Notes under the pieces: generated by a model
The model's database searches: none
What the model was told of the DNA's origin: nothing
The model's input: only the letters and a program-made list of their open reading frames with translations
In this document: positions 11,700-24,048 of the stretch, piece after piece
How positions within the stretch are numbered: position 1 is the stretch's first letter
Layout of the letters: each line of letters starts with the position of its first letter
Translations under genes and position numbers: made by a program
DNA from: Solenopsis invicta
Taxonomy: Eukaryota; Arthropoda; Insecta; Hymenoptera; Formicidae
Assembly (NCBI RefSeq): GCF_016802725.1
Contig: NC_052671.1
Span: 8,537,501 to 8,601,500, forward strand
DNA: 64,000 bases
Direction of reading: 5' to 3'

Positions 11700-13557
11700 T
11701 ATAATTTGTTATGGAATAGTATAAGTCTAATCTTTCTTCAGATTTGCTCAGAAGAAATATTAGAAATGAATAGATAATAAAAAATAAAAAAATAACATAA
11801 AAATAAGATAAGATATAATATCAATTATTTTACTAAAGCTAAAATAAATTTAAAGTATTTTTAATAATAATTCTCATTTATAAATCCTTTTAGGAAATCT
11901 TTTTTGTAAAATATTATAGTATTATTCTAACAAAAAATTGCTATTTCAATCATATATTTTGATTTTTTAAGAACTAAGGTTTCCAACAAACTCTTTGTCT
12001 ATAACGGAAGGGAACAAAAAATAATTCGTCAATACGCCAACAGTATTATCGATTGAACTTATGTACTACGTCCAACTTTGTCACTCAAAAAAAAAAACAA
12101 TTTATAATCGAGGAATCACAAGCTGTTGCTATCGTAGAACGTTTTGTATCTGTCCGTGCAAACTTTCGTGAAACATAAAGTTCCAAACTTCTATAACAGA
12201 GGTATAGACGCCTCGCAAAAAATTATGATTTGTAAGGACTTTTGCGACAAATTGTTAAGAGGGAATATTCATCTTATTTAGAAAATAATCGATATAGCTA
12301 ATAAATTAATAAATATTATAGTATGGAACATTTTTTACTAAAGAAATGTTACATGAATCACATATTAAATAACAAATAAGATATACAGTTATTCCGGAGA
12401 AAAATCTTTATAATCATGAAAGTAAAAATAAATCATCGTAAAACGGTATGACTAACATAAGATTAGAAAAATTAAAAATTAAGCATTACTATTAATGTGA
12501 ATAACAATACTTTTCATGAAATAAATAATAAAAATTAATAATGCAGTAGAACTCTGTTTATCAACACTTTCCATTTATATACGGATCAAGAACAATTTTA
12601 TTGCAGTATCTAAAAATTTATCTACTAAGCAGAAATAAAAAAAATATTTTTATTTTAAATTAAAATGATTACGTATAACGCTCAGGCATAACAATATTGC
12701 AGAAAGTTTCGACATTCTGTTGAACAGTTTGAAAAGTCCAATATAACTTTTTTCATGATATAACACAATTATTTTCAGACTTGTATTTCAGCAAAATCGT
12801 TCTTTCCGTGTACGAATCAATTTGAAGTTCCAAATTTACAAACTCATAGCTCAGCTCTTATTATCCAAATAGTTCAAATAGTTTAGATTATCAGAAACTT
12901 AAACTCAACGTATACTTTAGTTTTCTCAACTCTCATTACCTCTTGTTACAAAACTAGTAAGTTCTGATAGAAACAAGTACTCATGAACTTTTATTATTTA
13001 ATTTGATTCTATACCTCGGTTTTCGGAACTGTCTTATTTCCCGATGTTCGAATAAACGGAATTCTACTGTATACAACTTTTATTAAGTTGTTATTTCACT
13101 AATAACTATTTATAGTTATAATTGAATTTTTTGAAAATTCTGTGAGATTAAGTCGGTGTGAATAATTCCTATGTTAACACTCATATAATTGGAAATGTAA
13201 TTTTTAATTATATTACATAATTGTTTTACACTACGCGCCTATGTTTTCAGTAAGATATTAACGAACTTTATGCTACTTTTTTCCAGATGTATTCTACCTT
13301 CGTTATCGGTCATTGCAAAGTTCACGGAGCGAAAATTATCGTTTAACTGAGTCGTTCCTCGTGACTATACCAAACTTAGATTTTGCGCTTGCTCAGTAGA
13401 ATTGAATCACTACCATCTGTGAGTACTTCTGTAAACCCTTTCGGATAATGGTCAATAGTAGCATCGTATCGTGAGTTAATAGTACGATGCTAATCGCCAT
13501 ACGTTGAATCAAATGTGAAAGTAGCTTGCTTTTCGACTGTAAGCAAATTGCTCTTAC
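11700..13557. other. Presumed intron of OR-B, no gene seen
   Basis: AT-rich, homologous to 3869-5727. Identity with unit A rises sharply from about position 13,160 (A: about 5,340) and stays near complete to 14,690. No coding feature is supported. Confidence 0.6.
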
Positions 13558-13684
13558 CCAGTGAGATAATTCGCTTATTAACATCGATTGCAAAGCTTAA
13601 TTTCCAGCGTATGTTCAAAATCGGCAAACAGATGTCACTGAAGTAAGAATAAAGTAAAAATTCAAATACTGCACGTGTTGCCAT
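13558..13684 (-). CDS. Candidate first coding exon of OR-B
   Basis: 127 nt from ATG to a GTAAGA donor, same frame and phase as the candidate at 5728-5854. It joins in frame to the exon starting at 11,061. The few differences from the A copy keep the frame open. Identification as exon 1 rests on phase, ATG and position only. Confidence 0.35.
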
Positions 13685-14699
13685 AGAAAATATTATTTGT
13701 TCGTTGACTTATGCAAATATTATTTAGAGAAACAAATATATTCTTGTTACAGCTAACGACGCTCCTTTCTCTGAATTAGTAACATTCGCATGTAAGTAAC
13801 GTTCTGATGCGTTCAGTGCGTCGAAATAAATTACACATTACGCACGATATAATTTATTATATTTGGACAAAACGCGGAGAAATCAGCAAAGAGACGACAT
13901 AATGCGACAGGCGGAAATATTCACCAAAGGGAGATTAGGGAATTCCACGATATAGTGAACATTGAGGAAATTGCAGGTGATGCAACTCACTTATATTATA
14001 TAACACATGTGAAGATTAATGAGTAATATATTTACAAATATTACTGAATTGTAGCAACTATCGATTCTTGTGTTCCTTGAAAATTTGTATATTATTTACT
14101 CGGTACATGTTCACGACATATCATTCACATATTATAATAATTGTATCTTTTTACTACAAATCTTCTTAATTAAAAAAGGTCAAAATAATGAATAAATAAT
14201 CTATTTTATTATGCCAAAGTATGTACTTGCCCAACAAAAATTATATTACAGGTAACGTTGCACACATATAATTTTCTTAACATAATATATAGAAAATAAA
14301 TAGTGAGGTAGTAACACGTACTCATTTTATTTTTTATTATTTTCTAACATATTATCTCTCCATTAGTGTCAGCAATAGAGATAAATATCCCATTGACGTT
14401 TTCACCGCCTACGTAGAATAAAAATGAAATATAAACTTTGGTTTATTTTGTAAATGATAATAGTGATATTATTTTTATGTTTAATATTAAAGCTCTCATA
14501 TAAAAAAACATAAAATATTAAAGAAAATACAGTATTCAACATACAGAAAGGGATAAATTAAAATTTTGAAACGCGTTTAAGGCCTACTGTATATTTTATT
14601 TTTTTCTCTTTATACCTAAAGACTTTATACCTAAAGTCTTACTGAAAGATAATGTATTTCAATTACGTTCAATTTTCTGGAATTTCAATTTTTTTATTA
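13685..14699 (-). promoter_or_regulatory. Putative upstream block of OR-B
   Basis: Near-identical to 5855-6851, including the stretch around 13,820-14,170. It lies between the candidate first exon and the second Tc1-like copy. No transcription signal is diagnostic; role inferred from position. Confidence 0.3.
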
Positions 14700-15952
14700 C
14701 AGTCTGTTAAGTAAGAGCAAGGTCAGTTTTATTCACAACTGGTAAAAGTATCGCTTTCAAATTTCTGTGAGCCGTTAGAGAAAACCTATGTCTCTGATGT
14801 GTTTTGAAGAAGGATTCAGTTGTTATTGGTTTTTTATAAGAAAAACACATTAAGCGCCATAAGTGCCAAATACACGCGCTACGAGGCTGTGTTTTTGTGT
14901 AGCCATCCAAAAGGTTCAAAAATGTTGCAATCAGCGATTACTAAATATATGGGGAACTTGAAACAATTCGTGCAGAAGTGGGTTCAGCGATATAAGGTCA
15001 AAAGTTGTCGATAGTTTACCGAAACGTGGATTCATAAAAAAATTGAAGAAAAAAGACGATAAAATAATTGCAAATTTGTTTTCGCGGAGTCTTGGTCTAA
15101 TACTGCGTCAAAGATAAGCGAAACTGAAGCAAAAAGGTTTAGATATATCCTATGTAACTGTTCAAACTCATATCCGTGCTCATGGTATGAAATGCCGCAA
15201 TACAATAAAGAAACTTTTGTTGAGTGAAAAACATGTGAAAAAGTGATTCGCTTGGGTGCACAAGAATATTGATCAAGATTTTAGTAACGTAATTTTTACT
15301 TGACGAATTTTCAATATGGGCACGTAGCAGTCTCAAACAAACTTGGTAAATCTCCAACAGGCATGTCGAGCAAACCGTTAAACACGGAATAAAAGTGCAT
15401 CTTTTGGGCTGCTTTTCAAAGCAAAGATTCGACATTTTGCATCTGTTTACATACAATCTGAATGTCAAGAAAATGTTGGGAATATACGAAAAGACTTTGT
15501 TACCGTCTGCGGTAACGTTGGTTTTAATAAAAATGAGGATTGGATTCTGCAGGAGAACAACAATCCTAAGCATCGCAACAAACTCGGTTTCAAGTAGAAG
15601 GAGCATTCGTTATATTGGATTGGTTGTCGCAGTCGCCCGAAGTCAATCCGATCAAAAATGTGTGGGCATATATCAAGCACGGACTTCGAGGAAAACGTAC
15701 ATATACACTAAAACAGTTATCTCGCGAGATTCAAATTTGGAGGACCTTGTCGCTAGAATACATCGTCAATTTAACTGAAAGTATGCCTCGAAGATTCCAA
15801 GCGATTATTAACGCCAATGGTGACTGGACCCATTATTGAGGTAATTGCATCGAAGTTCTCATCAATTAGAATGTATATATATATATATTTGAAAACATTT
15901 TAAATAAATTTTTTTATAAATCAACGCAACCACGCTCTTATTTAACAGACTG
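14700..15952 (+). mobile_element. Tc1-like transposon, degenerate, copy 2
   Basis: A 1,253-bp copy of the element at 6852, with the same terminal repeats and TA flanks at 14,698-14,699 and 15,953-15,954. The transposase is again broken. The NPIEN motif reads NPIKN here, so the catalytic Glu is Lys, a different change from copy 1. Most lesions are shared, so the element was already dead when the unit duplicated. The equivalent site between units C and D (near 23,600) is empty. Confidence 0.88.
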
Positions 15953-16103
15953 TATACTTACAATTAGCAACAATAAGAACCACATTAGTAACTCCAAATT
16001 TGGATTTGCAATATTCGGTAAAATTCACAATATTTAAGACATAAAGACCACAGCATTTTTATGTTACTTGTTTTCATTCAATTATTTATTGACACATCTG
16101 AAT

Positions 16104-16175
16104 CTTAATAGCCACAATAATTTTTTTATTACTATGACGTATTATAGTAGTAAAAAAATTATTGTGGCTATTAAG
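16104..16175. repeat. Short palindrome, about 72 bp
   Basis: CTTAATAGCCACAATAAT... is followed by its inverted copy ending ATTGTGGCTATTAAG, with a short spacer carrying ACTATGACGTATTATAGT. One arm of the same sequence starts the window at position 1, so unit A probably has it too. B and D show only one related arm. Confidence 0.8.
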
Positions 16176-16431
16176 ATAATTTTATCTACTATGACGTATG
16201 TGAAAAATTATAATTTAACTTCAAAATTATGAAGTTGGTTTTTAGTTACTTTTTCTGTCCAAGTGCGATATAATATCAAAAGATTAGTAGCGCGAGTCTG
16301 ATTTGTGCTATTGTTTTTAAAAATAAATGTGTTTACAATCATTTTTTGTCATTCTCTCTGTTCTATACTAAAAATGAGATATTTTGTCTTGTTGTATGAA
16401 AATGGAATATTTTTCTTCTTAAATATCTTAC

Positions 16432-17606
16432 GTTTCCAAACATTTCTATCGAAAATGTTCCAAATTTTCCAGCGTTTAAACTAAACGGAATCGCTGATCG
16501 ATGTATCATAAATATTAAGTTCTTCGCGTCTTTCGGCGGTAAATCATACCATTTGCATTCATACGCGCCATGCATCATATTAATGCTCTGAAAATCATAT
16601 TTTGATTTGCACAAAAAAAGTCACGTTTTACAATTAATAATTATCTTACCTCCTTTGAAAGTCTTTCAGCTGAATAACAATAAATATATAAATGCATCAA
16701 TTCATAAATGAAGTAAAGCAAAGCATAAATTTTGGTGATAATAGGTACATCCAAATGCTTTATTACTATCTGAAAATGATATTTATTTTTTTCCTAAATC
16801 CGAAAAATTAATTTATAGTAATCAATCGTACGAAAAATTTTAATTTTACGTATCTTATCTCTATAGTAAAACTACAAAAAATTATTAAATTACTAATTGT
16901 AAATCATTCAATTTAAAAATTGAAAAAGAAAACATTTAAGGTAATCAATCATTTTTCTTATATAAATTACATGAAAAACAAAACAAATCATCTGACTTAC
17001 CGTAAAAAATTGAAAGCTTTTAAAACACAACTGAAAAGTTGTAGCAAACATGTGTAGAAATAATATTATGCTGTAGCAATTGTTGATTACTTTTATGTTC
17101 CTTAAAAATTTATAGATTTAGTATTATGGACTAGTTAGGATTATTTTATAATATAAAAATTTAAAAAAAAAGATTTAATTTAGACCTTGACTTATAAAAT
17201 CGACTGATATCACACGTTTTATTTATCCACATTTAAAGTTTTAAAATTTCAACATTCTCGAAGTTTTTAAAATTAATATATATTCTAATATATATTATTA
17301 TAATATATTATTAGATATGTAGTATCTTAATCGAGAGATTATGAGACTTTGCAATTAGGACATTATGTGTACAATATGTATATATCGTAAACAATAGTTA
17401 TTTTAGATAAATAGTATCTTATAGGCGATTGTTACTTGCTTGGTCCAATAGCATTTCCCGTTCATTTGTGTTCAAATATTATTTTCCTAGTGAAATAGCA
17501 TTTTAACACAAAAAAAAAACGGGTAAGAGCTATTTGACTAAGCAGATAATAGCATTTGCCTAGTCAGATACCATTTTTATAAAATAACTATTTACTTACG
17601 ACATAC

Positions 17607-17644
<38 letters not shown>

Positions 17645-18855
17645 TTTATAATTATGGAAGGGAGACATTGAGGATTTTATAAGTAAATTGCTGCAAATAT
17701 TTTAAGATATTTTGCTATTAAATAATGATTTAAAATTTCTCAGTGTACCTGATAAGATGTTCGTGACGTACAGTGATCTCAGCCAAACCTTTCTTAAAGC
17801 TCGACGAAGATATAGATCCTTCGGCTAATTTGTCAACTAAATTGTTGAGTGCCGTTCGTAGATTTACCAGCTGCGCGCATATGTGCAGTAGAAGCAACGA
17901 GATGAAAACGTCGATGGTAGAATTGATGAAACTTGAGCATACACCGGCGGTAAGTTGAAACAAACAAGTGATTTCATAGTTTGGACTTTTTTGACTATTG
18001 TAAAAATAATTAAATGGATACACGAGTGTTCTTTGAGGTTGGGATATATTTCGAAAGATTTTTATAAGGTGGGAGTTTACGTAAAACGACATTATGCATA
18101 TCATCATCATGTAACATGTAATACATAAAATTCGGCCATGTCTTGTTATATGTAACATTGTTTTTCGTTCCTCGTTATTCTTCACAGTCCAATCGGTCAT
18201 GATTGATACCATCAGCGTTCGAAGTGCTTTCAGATTATATATGATTTATTAGTACAAAAGTATACATAAGTTGTTTTAAAAAATAAAATTTTTACGGTAT
18301 TGATCTTAAAACTAAATAATACGCATTTTAATATTTATGACTTTTATAATAAAAACATCTTTTTATTACAATAAAAATATATATCATAATAAAAATAATT
18401 AATTTCTACATTTATAATAAATCTTTTGTAATAAAAATAATATTAAAATATAATAAACCTTACTCTCTTATAATAAAATAATATAATAGTATAATAATAA
18501 CTTTCTTGCAATAAAATAGAATAAATCTTATTCTCTTACAATAAAAATAATATAAAAATGTTAAATTTGCAAAATAACAACTTACTTTTACGGTGATACC
18601 AAGTACCGAATATCTTGCATAGTGCCAACACGCAGAAGTTGGCGGCGGCGATACCTTCAACCAAACGAATTATGTTTCCCCATGCACGAATCGTATTTAT
18701 TATTGTCGGCATGATCACGTAAAACAGCACGATACATATAGCGATTATAAATCTTATGTTTGGCCGGTGGAAATCACTTAATGATGCAAGTGGATCGGGC
18801 CATACGCCGATTATCCATAAACTATGGCGACTCATCCCAAAGGCGTAATTAAAAC
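16432..18855 (-). CDS. Odorant receptor C (7tm_6), core exons
   Basis: Third array member. Exons are 18,586-18,855, 17,749-18,226, 17,001-17,100, 16,650-16,769 and 16,432-16,587, all open with the family phases. The 270-nt exon differs from OR-A by a single residue that I can see (FGMSRH for FGVSRH). The 478-nt exon instead matches OR-B (DWTVKNN, MSFYVNS, LTAGVCSSF). The fifth exon has AIPFSLNAGKF where A has AIPFRLKAGKF. The region equivalent to the candidate first exon (21,868-22,606) has lost its ATG and holds a hAT insertion, so the N-terminus is in doubt. The gene may still be functional if it starts elsewhere. The last exon was not identified. Confidence 0.85.
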
Positions 18856-18869
18856 CTATCACAATCAAA

Positions 18870-19352
18870 ATTCAAGTATGTTTTTGGACCGATAGTATAA
18901 TAACACAATGATAATAAGAATGTCTTCTTTGTTCGCAGTAGGTCTTAGTGCCTATTTTTATTCGTGTGATTTTATATACTTTTTTGAATTCAACCAAAAT
19001 GTGCGCCGAATTTTTTTTCCGGTTGTAACACAGCATGTCGAATAAGAATTAGTAATATCACTACTTTTTATTAAATTAATTAATTTAATATAATAATTGA
19101 TGCTGATTTGTATCTATATATCCATTCTCCCCTGAAGAAACTGTAAGAAATTTATTGCGGAAAATAACACTTCACTCCGGGTTTAAACCTGACACCTCCG
19201 GAATATCCGGTCCCGGTTTTACCACCTCGACCACTGGGTTACAACCGGAAAATAAATTCGGCGCACATTCTGGTTGAATTCGAAGAAGTATGTAAAATCA
19301 CACGAATAAATATAGACACTAAGACCTAGCTGCGACCGAAAAAAGCTTTCTT
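18870..19352. mobile_element. Long-inverted-repeat element with tRNA-like boxes, copy in unit C
   Basis: Same element as at 2721-3222, at the same site, with the ACAATCAAA duplication at 18,861-18,869 and 19,353-19,361. The tRNA-like section is partly eroded: box B now reads GGTTTAAACCC and a few bases are missing near box A. Presence in A and C but not B and D marks shared ancestry or conversion of this tract. Confidence 0.7.
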
Positions 19353-19593
19353 ACAATCAAATTTCTTATAAAAAATATATTTCTGCCATATATTAAAGAA
19401 ATATTATTATTTTACAATACTTTTTCTTTGTTTTTCTAATTTGCTAGAAGTAATCATTTATTTATTTATTTATTATTTATTTATTTATTAAATTGCAGAA
19501 CCAGTAATTGTTTCACAAATGTTTTTTTAGTCATTATTTTTTAAGTATCATCAACACTCACAATGAAATTCACTTGCTTTGAATTATTTCTTA

Positions 19594-20001
19594 TTGGGTG
19601 TTTAAATAATTGCAGCATAATTTTTTTCGATGCACATGAGCGTTCTTCGTCTTTCACATTAAAATTATTATTTTTTGAAGCATTGAAACTACACTCTACA
19701 ATTTCATTTAGATGGAGCATGCTCATATGCTTCCACAAGCAAACGATTTTCAGCTCCACTTATCTTAACAATAAAATAGTGTAGTAACTCTTCCCGTAAA
19801 TGCTGTTCTATTGGCACAGAAGTCAACGTTTTTAATACAATGATGAAAATGTATACACGTCCACGAAGTGTCATATGCTAAATATGAAAACTTGTTTATA
19901 GCACTTTCACAAATATATGTGTTGCTACTTTAAATTCTATGTATAAAATAATAGTGATGATACTTCTTAGAAAATGGCGCAAAACTTATTCAAGCACCCA
20001 A
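19594..20001 (-). mobile_element. Mariner deletion relic, unit C
   Basis: TA-flanked 408-bp copy of the relic at 3460. The minus-strand fragment NNNFNVKDEERSCASKK is still readable. No catalytic domain. Confidence 0.72.
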
Positions 20002-21867
20002 TATAGTTTGTTATGAAATGGTATAAGTCTAATCTTTCTTCAGATTTGCTCAAAAGAAATATTAAAAAATGAATAGATAATAGAAAATAAAAAAATAACA
20101 TAAAAATAAGATAAGATAATATCAATTATTTTACTAAAGCTAAAATAAATTTAAAGTATCCTTAATAATAATTCTCATTTATAAATTTTTTTAGGAAATT
20201 TTTTTTTCTAAAATATTATATTATTATTCTGACGAAAAATTGCGGTTTCAATCATATATTTTAATTTTTTAAGAACTAAGGTTTCCAACAAACTCTTTGT
20301 CTATAACGGGAGGGAACAAAAAATAATTCGTCCATATGCCAACAGAATTATCGATTGAACTTATGTACCACGTCCAACTTTGTCACTCAAAAAAAGAACA
20401 ATCCATAATCGAGAAATCACAAACTGTTGCTAACGTAGAACGTTTTGTATCTGTTCGCGCAAACCTTCGTGAAACATAAAGTTTCAAACTTCTATGACAG
20501 AGGTATAGACGCTTCGCAAAAAATTATGATTTATAAAGACTTTTGCGACAAATTGTTAAGAGCGAATATTCATCTTATTTAGAAAATAATTGGTATAACT
20601 AATAAATTATAAAATATTATGTATTTATAGTATTGAACATTTTTTACTAAAGAAATGTTACATGAATCACATATTAAATAACAAATAAAATATACAGTCA
20701 TTCCAGAGAAAAATCTTTGTAATAATATGAAAGTAAATATAAATGATCGTAAAACGGTATGATTAACATAAGGTTAGAAAAATTAAAAATTAAGCATTAC
20801 TATCAATGTGAATAATAATACTTCTCATGAAATAAATAATAAAATTTAATAATGCAGTAGAACTCTGTTTATTAACACTTTTCATTTACATACGGATCAA
20901 GAACAATTTTACTGCAGTATCTAAAAATTTACCTACTAGGCAGAAATAAAAAAAAAATATTTTTATTTTAAATTAAAATAATTACGTACGACGATCAAGT
21001 ATAACAACATTGCAGAATGTTTCGACACACTGTGGAACGATTTAAAACGTCCAATATAACTTTTTTCATGGTATAACACAATTATTTTCAGACCTGTATT
21101 TCAGCAAAATCGTTCTTTCCGTGTACGAATCAATTTGCACACAGTTCCAAATTTACGAACTCATAGCTCAGCTTTTATTATCCGAATAGTTCAAATAGTT
21201 TAGATTAGCAGGAACTCAAACTCAACGTATACTTTAGTTTTCTGAACTCTCATTATCTCTTGTTACAAAACTAGTAAGTTCTGATAGAAACAAGTACTCA
21301 TGAACTTTTATTATTTAGTTTGATTCTATATCTCGGTTTTCGAAACAGTTTTATTACCCGATGTTCGAATAAACGGAATTCTACTGTATACAACTTTTAT
21401 TAATTTGTTATTTCACTAATAACAATTTATAATTATAATTGAACTTTTCAAAAATTCTATGATATTTAAGTCGGTGTGAATAATTCCTACGTTAACACTC
21501 GTATAATTGGAAATGTAATTTTTAATTCTATTACATAACTATTTTACACGCGCCTATGTTTTCAGTAAGATATTAACGAACTTTATACTACTTTTTTCGA
21601 GATGTATTCTACCTTTGTTATCGTTCATTGCAAAGTTCACGGAGCGAAAATTATCGTTTAACTGAGTCGTTCCTCGTGACTATACCAAACTTAGATTTTG
21701 CGCTTGCTCAGTAGAATTGAATCACTACCATCTGTGAGTACTTCTGTAAACTCTTTCGGATAATGATCAATAGTAGCATCATATCGTACGTTAATAGTAC
21801 GATACTAATTGCCATACGTCAAATGTGAAAGCAGCTTGCTTTTCGACTATAAGCAAATTGTTCTTAC
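20002..21867. other. Presumed intron of OR-C, no gene seen
   Basis: AT-rich and homologous to 3869-5727, with closest similarity to unit A in the part from 20,280 to about 21,400. Nothing coding is supported. Confidence 0.6.
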
Positions 21868-22606
21868 CCAGTGAGATAATTTCCTTATTAACATCGATTG
21901 CAGACCTTAATTTCCAGCGTATTGTTTAAAATCGGCAATTCAGATGTCACTGAAGTAACAGTGAAATTAGAGATTTTATAATAAGAGACTGACCATCAGC
22001 CAGATTTCGTCAAATTCCTGTGAGTGAGAAAGAAACATCTCACTATCTCGCTTTTTCATAAATAGCAGAGTGATATGTTCAGTGTAATATGTATGTATAA
22101 GTGTCTTATACTCAGCGATGCAGCGTGATTGTAGTTTAATATGGTTAATGTTTAGCTGAATTTTGCAATAATGCTTCATCAAAAGGATACATCATGAAAG
22201 TGTTCCTAATAAACTCAAAACATCATGCTAAATGGGCGAAAAAATGTTAGACCTAAAGATTGGACGCTTACAAATAATTTGTATTTTTGTGTGGTTAAGT
22301 AACATATTCGTTATAACAAAATCACAAGTAAATTAAAGATTGTATTAATAATGAAGAGAGACCATTAAGTATAAAAATTATTTTAACATATATTATTTAA
22401 ATTAGTATACAAAACAAATTGGTAGTACTTTTTATAATATTTATTGATAAATATTACTTATATTGAAAAGAAAAAAGTAATTACAGTTTGAATTTAAGCG
22501 GGAGTTGATAAAAAATTCTGCTCCAAAAGTAGGCCCCCTGATGGCCAGTCTCTGATTATAGGGTCTCTAAGTGAAGTAAAAACTCAAATACTGAATGTAT
22601 TGTCAG
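21868..22606 (-). pseudogene. Broken equivalent of the candidate OR first exon, unit C
   Basis: The sequence matching 5728-5854 is split by the 602-bp element at 21,968. The ATG position reads CTG, and small indels occur near 21,920-21,940. The donor-like TCTTAC (minus GTAAGA) survives at 21,862-21,867. If the A and B segments are true first exons, OR-C has lost this one. Confidence 0.55.
21968..22569. mobile_element. Non-autonomous hAT-like element
   Basis: 602 bp with about 32-bp terminal inverted repeats. The left begins TAGAGATTTTATAATAAGAG and the right, inverted, TAGAGACCCTATAATCAGAG; both continue into ACTG-CCATCAG. The flanking 8-bp duplication is AGTGAAAT (21,960-21,967) and AGTGAAGT (22,570-22,577). 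TAGAG ends plus an 8-bp target duplication fit the hAT superfamily. No transposase is encoded; the internal open frame at 21,976-22,182 has no recognisable motif. Confidence 0.8.
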
Positions 22607-24048
22607 AGAAAATATTATTTAATCGTTGACTTATACAAATATTATTTAAGGAAACAAATATATTTTTGTGTTAGATGACGATGTTCCTTTCTTTGAATTA
22701 GTAACATTCGCATATAAGTAACGTTCTGATCTCAGAGCGTCGAAATAAATCACACATTACGTATGACATAATTTAATATATTCGAATAAAACGCGGGAAT
22801 CGGGAAGCAATGCGACAAGATGAAGCGACAGGCGGAAATATTCATCGAAGGGAGATTAAGGAATTCGACGATATGGTGAACATTGTGAAAATTGCAGATG
22901 ATTCAACTCACTTATATAAAACATCTGAAGATTAATGAGTAATATGTTTACAAATAATACTAAATTATAGCAACTATCGATTCTTGTGTTCCTTAAAAAT
23001 TTGTATATTATTTACTCGGTTTTTGTTAACGGTATATTATTCATATATTATAATTGTATCTTTTTACTACATATCTTCTTAATTAAAAAGGTTGATATAA
23101 TGAATAAATAATTTATTTTATTATGCAAAAGTATGTACTTGCCCAACAAAAATTATATTACAGGTAATGTTGCACACATATAATTCTCTTAACATAGTAT
23201 ATAGTAAATAAATAGTGAGGTAGTAACACGTACACTCATTTTATTTTGTATTATTTTCCAACATATTATCTCTCCATTAGTGTCAGCAACAGAGATAAAT
23301 ATCCCATTGAGGTTTTTACCGTCTACGTAGAATAAAAATGAAACATAAACATTGGTTTATTTTGTACATTATAATGATGATATTTTCTTTATATATAATA
23401 TTAAAGGTCTCGTATAAAAAGAAAGTAAAATCAAAAAGAAAGTACAATATTCAACATACAGAGAGGGATAAAACAAAATTTTGAAACGCGTTTAAGACCG
23501 ACTATATATGTATTTTACATTTTTTGTTATACTTAAAGTCTTACTGAAAGATAACGTATTTTAATCACGTTCAATTTTCTGAAATTTTAATTTTTTATTA
23601 TACTTACGATTAGCAACAATAAAAACCATATTAATAACACTAAGAACTACATTCTATATTTGGATTTGCAATATTCGGTAAAATTCACAATATTTATGAC
23701 ATAAACACCACGGCATTTTTATGTTATTTGTTTTCATTCAGTTACTTATTGACACATCTGAATCTTAATAACCATAATAATTCTTTTTACATCTACTATG
23801 ACGTATTAATGTGTGAAAAATTATAATTCAATTTCAAAATTATAAAGTTGATTTTTAGTTATTTTTTCTGTCTAAGTGCTATATAATATTAAAAGATTAG
23901 TAGCACGAGTCTGATTTGTAATATTGTTTTTAAAAATAAAAGTGTTTACAATCGTGCTTTGTCATTCTCTCTGTTGTATATTAAAAATGAGATATTTTGT
24001 TTTGTAGTAGGTATGAAAAATGGAATATTTTCTTTTTAGATATCTTAC
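22607..24048. other. Array segment between units C and D, with Tc1 empty site
   Basis: Homologous to 5855-8464 without the Tc1-like insertion. At about 23,595-23,615 the sequence runs ...TTTTTTATTATACTTACG... straight across the TA where copies 1 and 2 carry the transposon. No gene is supported. The downstream flank of OR-D should contain its last exon, but I cannot identify it. Confidence 0.65.
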
